A program made the translations under genes and the position numbers. The notes beneath the pieces were generated by a model that saw nothing but the letters and a program-made list of their open reading frames with translations, was not told the origin of the DNA and made no database searches. From an uncultured Oscillospiraceae bacterium (GTDB taxonomy: Bacteria; Bacillota; Clostridia; Oscillospirales; Oscillospiraceae), in the NCBI GenBank assembly GCA_934567115.1, contig CAKTJA010000053.1:1-8431 (forward strand): 8,431 nucleotides of DNA, given 5' to 3'. Position 1 is the first letter of the stretch; every line of letters begins with the position of its first letter. Below, in pieces: positions 6,201 through 8,431 of the stretch.

Positions 6201-8011
6201 AAACGATCCCCGACGCGGGGAACACGACGGCGTATCCCGCGGTCTTCACCCCCGCCGCCGGCGCGGGGAATTACGAGCCGTTGAGCGTGCAGGTCGTTCC
6301 CTCGATCGGCAAGGCGGACTATGCCGGCACGACCTCCGCCTTTGGAAGAGCGAAGTTCGGGACCGACGGCAGCGTAAACCTCGCCGGTCTCGGCCTCCCG
6401 TCCGGGTACGTCTTCGGCAGCATCTCCGTGCGGGACGACAGCGCGGTCCTTGACGGCGCTCCGTCCATCAGCGGCACGGTCCTCAGCTTCCGGTTCGGCG
6501 GCAGCTCCGCCGACGCGGGGAAGACGGCCATTGTCACGATCCCCGTCAGCAGCACGAACTACAACGATTTCACCGTCACCGTCACGCTGACGGTGAGCAG
6601 CAAGGACGCGCAGAGCGGCTTCCGCTTCGCCGAGGCGGAGCTACGCAGGACTTACGGCGACGCGGACTTCACGGTTTCCGCCGTGGGTGCGGAGGAAGGC
6701 AGCAGCGTGACCTACGCGAGCACCGATCCCTCTGTCGCCGTTGTGGACCCGCTCACGGGCAGGGTGAGCATTGTCGGCGCGGGCACGGCGGCGATCAACG
6801 CCACCGCTTCCGAGACCGACGCATATGACGAGACGACTGCCAGCTGCGTGCTCACGGTCGCCAAGGGCGTTATCACCGTCAAGGTCGGCAGCAAGACCGC
6901 CTATGTCGGCGAGACCGCGCCGAGTCTGGACGCTCCCGAGGAGGGGAAGGATTACACCGTCTCCGGCCTCAAGGCGGGCGAGCGGCTCTCCGCCGCCCCC
7001 ACGCTGCGCTATGTCGGCACGCCCGATATGAGCAGAGCCGGCGTCACGGCGATCCGCGCATCCGGTGCGATGGCTCCCGCCGGCGGAAACTATGAGGACG
7101 AGATCGTTTATGAGGACGGCGTTCTGACCGTCTCCACGCGTTCGGGCGGCGGCTCGGGCGGCGGCTCGGGCGGCGGCTCGGGCGGTGGAAACGGCGGAAG
7201 CGGCTCTGGCGGCGGAAACGGCGGCTCCGGGTCTGAACATCCGATCACCGTTCCCGAAAAGCCGGACGGCGGCTCGGTCGATATCACGCCTCCCAACGCG
7301 CCCGAGGGCGACACGGTGACCGTCATCGTAACACCCGACCCGGATCATGAGCTGGACGACATCACGGTCACGGACGAGGACGGCAATCCCCTCGACCTTG
7401 TCGACCAGGGCGGCGGAAAGTACACCTTCACCATGCCTGACGGCGGGGTGTCGGTGCGCGTCCGCTTTACCGGGATCGGGGGCCCCTTCTTCATCGACGT
7501 TCCGGAGGACGCTTGGTACTACGAGGCGGTGAAGTGGGCCGTTAAAAACGGCGTCACAAAGGGGATCGGCGAAAACCGGTTCGGTCCGGACCTGCCCTGC
7601 ACACGTGCGCAGATCGTAACGTTCCTGTGGCGCGCGGCGGGCTGCCCGGAGCCGAAGAGCACAGAGAGCCCCTTCCCGGATCTCAAGCCCGGCGCGTACT
7701 ACTATAAGGCGGTCGTCTGGGCGGCGGAGAACGGCATCACCACGGGCGACGACACGGGGCGCTTCGATCCCGATGCGACGTGCACAAGGGCGCAGAGCGT
7801 AACGTTCCTGTTCCGGGCGCTCGGCACGCTGACAGAGGGCGGCACGGCGTTCAGCGACGTCTCCGCGAACAGCTACTACGCAGACGCGGTCGCCTGGGCG
7901 GCTGCAACCGGCGTTACCACCGGTATCGGAGAGGGTCTGTTCGCGCCGAACGATGAATGCACGCGCGCGCAGATCGTAACGTTCCTGTGGCGGCACTATG
8001 TCAAGGACTGA
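2..8011 (+). CDS. Giant multidomain SLH-anchored surface protein, 5'-partial
   Basis: This is the 3' part of a very large cell-surface protein, with 2,669 residues visible and no interruption. The frame is open from the first bases: residues before the GTG at 35 read VGGVTGYNEGS, which is part of a GLUG-type repeat. That GTG is therefore internal, and the start and signal peptide lie upstream. In order I see GLUG repeats, an unassigned region, an MBG-like module, a long unassigned region, a second GLUG/beta-helix block, about ten tandem MBG/YDG/Big Ig-like modules, a Gly/Ser linker, an InlB-B-repeat-like module and three SLH domains ending in RHYVKD-stop. There is no LPxTG motif and no C-terminal membrane segment, so anchoring should be by SLH binding to secondary cell-wall polymer. 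Proteins of this architecture are common in Clostridia and usually annotated as S-layer homology domain-containing proteins. Their ligands are mostly unknown; an adhesin or structural role is inference. Confidence is high for a real gene and low for a specific function. Confidence 0.97.
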   Translation, partial: VGGVTGYNEGSVTNCSVANLSIKTERNAGLMGGIAGCSTGGVAGCTVLNFRLVAGPNGSAWKDPDGINIYTWAVGSLVGECLNNGYLTVAFTDGAKICSAGSTESRSLNETYRYCGFIRHNLNLWVYGNERYSVDVAYNYNGEDTAGTMFTGTFGLETWNELVNSSSDRYWNRGNQGKLYYDQLGLRERSSSTKVEGKNTSAQNTVEVRQFKQDGGVREIKRYSKGDSYTLEPYTMYNGTHYLFVDQFTVTETASGNAVPLKVGGAITLTCSIDVTEAMPPVSTVTVTGDTKVVTNDPSYPVELKLAHDQSGDLSSTEISKAYPDDYENWTKAIKVSYRLNGRGETLSAISDGAYGNYTVTFDASGLDYPSRFVLKKTPHLWYVGPLTAEQIPISNKVNAESGSPIAAKIPRLEESGLTGYEVYYEGTDGTSYPSSTTPPTDAGTYKVTVKNIPARLDGKTFADCWQATGSVEAGTMTITGAGMTVYADGTQMTGGNGGAAFALRYTDAGGSTQTAVMTNGETAISLGGIPDGAKVELTYNGALVKRYESFDPSQAYRIDLRSVTVLNVTDGTEKGLLSDARESWSTESGVLQYYVEEGITLDAAFEKDFDGGYTPLTFDAWVDAVDPETEYLLSTPVSSAMRIAARYADLTDDSGFEIGELYYFADDTYTNEYINTNKLLIDARHYVGYYGGTVRSATGSLSTDSTGLAAYTVAQSVKTHRLFLAPTGLIRTHSHPASGRHLSKMVSNRDIPHLTEGLSTGLGTIRLPENGYAKDTFNSATGLSGFWKVNPWNERTQLFVNLGQARGGVADSPDASKPTREIGLYREKQYEESSGEPRYYYRFSYNDADSVGLGESYKGNASSTADTPPFYSDTYNSSVSNTNGFFRLVYELDENTKLSDFRTLELRLTDDAKWVYSRNPYDNNNYKFDEFSAPEKTVNYLYQDKTTAYPAPYILYGQSDSTAKTGNSAYVSVPSGTAYVWEDENGTRYKPGVYRGAQGDLVPASVKTLTMVSAADSLPVLTEDEAREEGLDPTYAGYLAIRSVRDLLDLRDVMAIAYGTYDCKAVLLNDLDLSDSGFTTLGGSGTRFTGVFDGYGHKITGLDGKALIGFSAGGADTGKTTDIHDLIVSGGALLGQVVGAKKTTNLTMTNCARTDAGPLIDLVNGGTESSASSGNPVLTNCGSAGQLIGTLYLGSSSSYPKQLTGCYSGAEMFGSIANNTSQNKRGTLTSSNCFELSASPYASNINNKDDGYKGRPILYTADKLATGELAWLLNTVSGNEGNSGAWSQEDGVPVPAIGGRKPVYRLTFTDADGAGSDGYAYSVNNGCARAADFPSGTWGYADGGKTVIVTESTVITQDLTLTRQGLTFNGSADIKTNPTYGDSWGKIITGTNSIEVSDGSTKLSGTLTVQLLVNGGYVDMDESAVPDAGSYSYRVQFSSGSYAELTAASGTVKVDPRPVELEWHDTELTYTGSGRLPWAIVTNPVGNDEVLVTVTVVGGGEAVNVGDSYEAEATGLTGADAKNYTLVGGKDLNTAFRIIKSDSEITPSRGEADLLYGDTLTLTAHVGPVLYQTYSLDDDLDPSGVDENKVAFYTYYSLDDDTAVLLGVADVSNGQAMLNYDTAQKGLQIGRNTVVAVYGGEVNLNGSKSDTIIVTLGPKPLDVTGVTGVSRPYAPNDKSVTLNIDGAALSGVLGSDDARLDLTGAAGEIADEWAGSGKAVSVTGAVLTGADAEYYELRVAPFTVDITAAAQTPSIDNSAELPRGGSTLDLSTLVSGVEGEVSFSLVSGPASLSGTVLTSEDSEGDVLIAVIVGAVDKNRDGVPEYAERQDTLAVRVTGKQDAGLSLTGASAVKTYGDADFTVRAAVRNSAAGGVWRWTSSDESVLTIVSGADTDTVTVRVKNASDTGAALTVSYTDSLYAGTARADVTVERKTVFAEAGSCRVSKVYDGTVAAGRLSGALSITGILPADSGVTVSAAPTAYDSANVGGQSSVALALTLTGSGSGNYRLSADSISVPCEITRATLTVEGSASASAVYGTALKNIPVTGLTAMLNSAAVPGAWAFTGETIPDAGNTTAYPAVFTPAAGAGNYEPLSVQVVPSIGKADYAGTTSAFGRAKFGTDGSVNLAGLGLPSGYVFGSISVRDDSAVLDGAPSISGTVLSFRFGGSSADAGKTAIVTIPVSSTNYNDFTVTVTLTVSSKDAQSGFRFAEAELRRTYGDADFTVSAVGAEEGSSVTYASTDPSVAVVDPLTGRVSIVGAGTAAINATASETDAYDETTASCVLTVAKGVITVKVGSKTAYVGETAPSLDAPEEGKDYTVSGLKAGERLSAAPTLRYVGTPDMSRAGVTAIRASGAMAPAGGNYEDEIVYEDGVLTVSTRSGGGSGGGSGGGSGGGNGGSGSGGGNGGSGSEHPITVPEKPDGGSVDITPPNAPEGDTVTVIVTPDPDHELDDITVTDEDGNPLDLVDQGGGKYTFTMPDGGVSVRVRFTGIGGPFFIDVPEDAWYYEAVKWAVKNGVTKGIGENRFGPDLPCTRAQIVTFLWRAAGCPEPKSTESPFPDLKPGAYYYKAVVWAAENGITTGDDTGRFDPDATCTRAQSVTFLFRALGTLTEGGTAFSDVSANSYYADAVAWAAATGVTTGIGEGLFAPNDECTRAQIVTFLWRHYVKD
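291..1141 (+). other. Unassigned extracellular region A of the giant protein
   Basis: Residues 97-380 match no family I recognise. The first part is rich in Tyr, Asn and Trp (for example YRYCGFIRHNLNLWVYGN and WNELVNSSSDRYWNRGN). The rest alternates polar and hydrophobic residues as expected for beta-sandwich domains (for example VSTVTVTGDTKVV and GNYTVTFDASGLDYPSRFVL). There is no catalytic signature, membrane segment or coiled coil. One or more beta-rich domains is the most that can be inferred. Confidence 0.4.
1142..1441 (+). other. MBG-like Ig-fold module, isolated copy (domain)
   Basis: Residues 381-480 contain the sequence PPTDAGTYKVTVKN (around nt 1315-1356), the (P/T)DAGxY motif typical of MBG-type bacterial Ig-like modules. 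A preceding segment, GLTGYEVYYEGTDGTSYP, fits the strand pattern 'vxYyxxdGt.y.....P..aGtY'. It stands apart from the main array further downstream, separated by more than 2.5 kb of unassigned and GLUG sequence. Confidence 0.6.
1442..3115 (+). other. Unassigned extracellular region B, Tyr/Asn-rich
   Basis: Residues 481-1038 are about 560 residues that I cannot place in a family. Visible traits are aromatic-rich stretches (GELYYFADDTYTNEY, HYVGYYGGTV, YYYRFSYNDADSVG), a histidine cluster (His 721, 734, 736 and 742, around HSHPASGRH), and asparagine runs (NPYDNNNYKFDEF). The segment PSGTAYVWEDENGTRYKPG (around nt 2927-2983) resembles a short beta domain. Position between a module with an MBG motif and a beta-helix block suggests one or more globular domains that could carry binding activity. 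That is inference; no catalytic motif was found. Confidence 0.4.
3116..3901 (+). other. Second GLUG/parallel beta-helix block (domain)
   Basis: Residues 1039-1300 begin with the classic opening of a GLUG-containing beta-helix: YLAIRSVRDLLDLRD, then KAVLLNDLDLSDSGFTTLGG, then FTGVFDGYGHKITGL (Phe at nt 3278). Rungs of the form ALLGQVVG...NLTMTNCARTDAG, VLTNCGSAGQLIGTL and LTGCYSGAEMFGSIAN follow, with a Cys at the turn of several rungs. The block closes with DKLATGELAWLLN...WSQEDGVPVPAIGG, a conserved ending of such proteins. Known relatives are secreted or surface proteins, and the fold is a probable elongated solenoid. Confidence 0.78.
3902..4132 (+). other. Short connecting domain after the beta-helix
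   Basis: Residues 1301-1377 (beginning RKPVYRLTFTDADGAGSD and including YADGGKTVIVTESTVITQDL) form a beta-rich connector between the GLUG block and the Ig-like stalk. The family is not recognised. Related GLUG proteins often carry one or more short beta domains at this place. Confidence 0.4.
4133..7138 (+). repeat. Tandem array of about ten MBG/YDG/Big Ig-like modules (protein stalk)
   Basis: Residues 1378-2379 hold successive Ig-like modules of about 90 residues. An aromatic start motif recurs at YGDS (Tyr 1381), YTGS (1471), YGDT (1557), YAPN (1674), YGDA (1856), YDGT (1948), YGTA (2037), YGDA (2218) and YVGE (2301). The two gaps of about 182 residues each fit an extra module with a diverged start. 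MBG signatures include VPDAGSYSY (about nt 4277) and IPDAGNTTAYPA (about nt 6208). KVYDGTVAAGRLSG is the hallmark of the YDG family, and the VTYASTDPSVAVVD segment is typical of Big_2. Such arrays act as rigid spacers or adhesive stalks on the outside of the cell. Which modules belong to which Pfam family needs a profile search. Confidence 0.8.
7142..7237 (+). repeat. Gly/Ser linker encoded by a 12-nt tandem repeat
   Basis: Three exact copies of TCGGGCGGCGGC (7142-7177) and a fourth with two changes (7178-7189) encode Ser-Gly-Gly-Gly units. A less regular Gly/Asn/Ser stretch follows up to about 7237. The unit is a multiple of three, so gain or loss of copies changes linker length without breaking the frame. 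Such linkers commonly separate the extracellular stalk from the cell-wall-binding SLH domains. Confidence 0.9.
7262..7477 (+). other. InlB B-repeat-like module (domain)
   Basis: Residues about 2421-2492 read GGSVDITPPNAPEGDTVTV, then DPDHELDDITVTDEDGNPL, then GGKYTFTMPDGGVSVRVRF. This is the G.v...p..a.eGdtVtv.v.Pd.Gy.l..vtv.d..G....v....g.YtFtMPdg.V.v.a.F pattern of divergent InlB B-repeat modules. They are widespread just N-terminal to SLH domains in Clostridia, and are small beta-grasp-type spacers. Confidence 0.75.
7487..8008 (+). other. Three SLH cell-wall-binding domains
   Basis: Three consecutive SLH domains begin at FFIDVPEDAWYYEAVKWA (nt 7487), PFPDLKPGAYYYKAVVWA (7670) and AFSDVSANSYYADAVAWA (7847). 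Each continues with NG(V/I)T.G or TGVTTG, then F.P, then CTRAQ(I/S)VTFL(W/F)R. The Arg of the TRAQ motif sits where the conserved TRAE motif of SLH domains binds pyruvylated secondary cell-wall polymer. Gln replaces Glu in all three copies, a variant I associate with many Clostridia proteins. Three copies form the usual complete trimeric binding unit. The protein ends nine residues after the final VTFLWR begins, so this is the intact C-terminus. Confidence 0.95.
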
Positions 8012-8033
8012 ATATCCGAAGCTTATAAAGCCA

Positions 8034-8061
8034 AGGGCGGCGGGAAAAATCCCGCCGCCCT
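8034..8061 (+). terminator. Perfect 12-bp hairpin after the giant gene, no U-tract
   Basis: AGGGCGGCGGGA (8034-8045) pairs without mismatch with TCCCGCCGCCCT (8050-8061) around an AAAA loop, starting 22 nt after the stop codon. Position and stem strength fit a transcription terminator or an mRNA 3'-end stabiliser. The sequence after the stem on the + strand (GAAATATTGG) has no U-tract, so it is not a canonical intrinsic terminator. On the other strand the downstream side also lacks a T-run. Confidence 0.65.
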
Positions 8062-8081
8062 GAAATATTGGCTACGTTGAA

Positions 8082-8114
8082 GCGCCGTGCCGACAGCGTA
8101 AAAAGGCACCGCGC
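8082..8114 (+). other. Second, imperfect intergenic hairpin
   Basis: GCGCCGTGCC (8082-8091) can pair with GGCACCGCGC (8105-8114), leaving one C-C mismatch and a 13-nt loop. It lies 20 nt after the first hairpin, and both precede the candidate promoter. It may be part of a tandem transcription-end structure. No U-tract follows it. Confidence 0.4.
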
Positions 8115-8147
8115 CGCAAAAGAATATGGAAAGAGCCGCAGCAGGCA

Positions 8148-8176
8148 TTGAAGAATCAGAGATAATCTGCCATAAT
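8148..8176 (+). promoter_or_regulatory. Candidate sigma-A promoter for the GTPase gene
   Basis: TTGAAG (8148-8153, four of six matches to TTGACA) is separated by exactly 17 nt from CATAAT (8171-8176, five of six matches to TATAAT). Transcription would start around 8182-8184, giving a 5' leader of about 100 nt before the ATG at 8283. The location between a strong hairpin and the next gene supports independent transcription. It is a consensus match only. Confidence 0.55.
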
Positions 8177-8184
8177 AGGAGCAA

Positions 8185-8241
8185 CGCGGACAGACCTCCG
8201 AAACGGAATGGCAGCATCAAAGCGCATCTATATCCGCGCTT
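8185..8241 (+). promoter_or_regulatory. Leader RNA with two mutually exclusive stems
   Basis: Within the predicted 5' leader, CGCGGA (8185-8190) can pair with TCCGCG (8233-8238). AAGCGC (8220-8225) can instead pair with GCGCTT (8236-8241). The two stems share 8236-8238 and cannot form together. A small TCCG-AAA-CGGA hairpin (8197-8207) sits inside the first, larger loop. Alternative pairing of this kind is seen in attenuators and other leader switches, but six-base stems also arise by chance in GC-rich DNA. No known riboswitch class is recognised. Confidence 0.25.
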
Positions 8242-8248
8242 AGGAAGG
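8242..8248 (+). promoter_or_regulatory. Shine-Dalgarno-like AGGAAGG
   Basis: AGGAAGG is the best ribosome-binding sequence upstream of the GTPase gene. It is 14 nt before an ATG at 8263 and 34 nt before the ATG at 8283, so it is better placed (though still long) for the small upstream ORF than for the GTPase start. The ATG at 8283 has only a weak purine stretch (GAAAGA, 8265-8270) ahead of it. Confidence 0.4.
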
Positions 8249-8262
8249 CTTATCAGTATATC

Positions 8263-8286
8263 ATGAAAGAATTTTTTGCATTATGA
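8263..8286 (+). CDS. Possible seven-codon leader ORF (MKEFFAL)
   Basis: ATG at 8263 opens a seven-codon frame, MKEFFAL, that ends in TGA at 8284-8286. Its stop overlaps the ATG of the GTPase gene (ATGA, 8283-8286), the classic geometry for translational coupling by a re-initiating ribosome. AGGAAGG lies 14 nt upstream of its start. Short leader ORFs occur before some tet ribosomal-protection genes, where they take part in attenuation, but this one is far too short to judge by sequence and could be chance. Confidence 0.25.
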   Translation: MKEFFAL

Positions 8287-8431
8287 AACGCTGTTGTATA
8301 GGTGTGTTAGCCCATGTCGACGCGGGCAAAACAACCCTCTCCGAGGGCCTTTTGTATGCCGCGGGCGCGCTGCGCACGCTCGGCCGCGTCGATCACGGCG
8401 ACGCCTTTCTGGACACCGAAGCGCTCGAACG
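8283..8431 (+). CDS. TetM/EF-G-like translational GTPase, 3'-partial
   Basis: Only the first 49 codons are in the window. They read [18 protein letters not shown] and continue through [19 protein letters not shown] and [11 protein letters not shown]. Residues 10-18 (AHVDAGKTT) are the G1/P-loop of translational GTPases, and the spacing to the [16 protein letters not shown] segment matches the run toward switch I in Tet(M)-type ribosomal protection proteins and EF-G. Family members bind the ribosomal A-site region and hydrolyse GTP. The segment [13 protein letters not shown] differs from the DKG(T)TRTD-type sequence I recall for Tet(M). It resembles the chromosomal paralogues of Clostridia often labelled as TetM/TetW/TetO/TetS family or translation factor GTPase, so tetracycline resistance should not be assumed. 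The ATG is chosen because homologues start at this distance from the P-loop and because a TAG at 8241 closes the frame with no other ATG, GTG or TTG in between. Confidence 0.9.
   Translation, partial: MKRCCIGVLAHVDAGKTTLSEGLLYAAGALRTLGRVDHGDAFLDTEALE

Larger units (their letters stand above)
8012..8282. other. Intergenic region between the two genes
   Basis: The 271 nt between the stop at 8011 and the ATG at 8283 are less GC-rich than the coding sequence. They carry, in order, a perfect hairpin, an imperfect hairpin, a candidate promoter, a potentially structured leader and a short ORF. A 65-codon frame on the minus strand (8023-8220) runs across the hairpins and promoter but has no ribosome-binding site and is not accepted as a gene. 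Confidence 0.8.

Noticed and set aside
7142..7189. Tandem repeat as a CRISPR array or collagen-like domain
   Set aside because: The unit is 12 nt with no spacers and encodes SGGG, not Gly-X-Y triplets. It is a flexible linker.
6641..7996. 451-codon open frame on the minus strand
   Set aside because: It is antisense to the Ig-like, linker and SLH regions. The Arg/Ala-rich product and repeats such as AARAAARAAA are only the reverse reading of the Gly/Ser linker and GC-rich codons.
8023..8220. 65-codon hydrophobic frame on the minus strand in the intergenic region
   Set aside because: It could look like a small membrane protein. However, it runs through the perfect hairpin, the second hairpin and the candidate promoter, and has no Shine-Dalgarno sequence before its start.
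8272..8277. T6 run as the U-tract of an intrinsic terminator in the leader
   Set aside because: The nearest stem (8220-8241) ends 30 nt before it, too far for intrinsic termination. No stem adjoins the T-run.

Overview
The window is almost entirely one very long protein-coding region, read on the + strand in frame from base 2 and ending at the TGA at 8009-8011. At least 2,669 residues are visible, and the true start lies upstream of the window. Residue numbers below count from the first complete codon (nt 2). The high GC content, three C-terminal SLH domains with a 'CTRAQ(I/S)VTFLWR' signature, and a following TetM/EF-G-like GTPase of the type found in Clostridia all suggest a GC-rich gut-type Clostridia member (Oscillospiraceae or a relative). 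This is inference; no rRNA or other marker gene is present.

Layout of the giant protein: (1) the tail of a GLUG-type beta-helix repeat region (nt 2-290); (2) a stretch I cannot assign (291-1141); (3) one MBG-like module with a 'TDAGTYKV' motif (1142-1441); (4) a long unassigned, Tyr/Asn-rich segment (1442-3115); (5) a second GLUG/beta-helix block with the typical 'LLNDLDL...FTGVFDGYGHKITGL' opening and a 'GELAWLLN...WSQEDG' close (3116-3901); (6) a short linker domain (3902-4132); (7) about ten tandem Ig-like modules of MBG, YDG and Big type with a period of about 90 residues (4133-7138); (8) a Gly/Ser linker encoded by a 12-nt tandem repeat (7142-7237); (9) one InlB-B-repeat-like module (about 7262-7477); (10) three SLH domains (7487-8008). 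The picture is a secreted, filament-like surface protein: beta-helix and unassigned head regions at the N-terminal end, a stalk of Ig-like modules, a flexible linker, and non-covalent attachment to secondary cell-wall polymer through the SLH domains.

The 271-nt gap (8012-8282) holds a perfect 12-bp GC-rich hairpin just after the stop codon (likely transcript end, but without a U-tract), a second imperfect hairpin, and a good candidate sigma-A promoter (TTGAAG-N17-CATAAT). The promoter would give a leader of about 100 nt with two mutually exclusive stems and a possible seven-codon leader ORF whose stop overlaps the next start codon (ATGA). The second gene begins at 8283 and runs off the window. 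Its 49 visible residues contain the P-loop AHVDAGKTT and are typical of the TetM/EF-G-like translational GTPase family. The two genes look like separate transcription units with no evident functional link.

No RNA gene, mobile element, CRISPR array or obvious defence system is present. The points that most deserve a second look are the unassigned segments of the giant protein and the structured leader before the GTPase.
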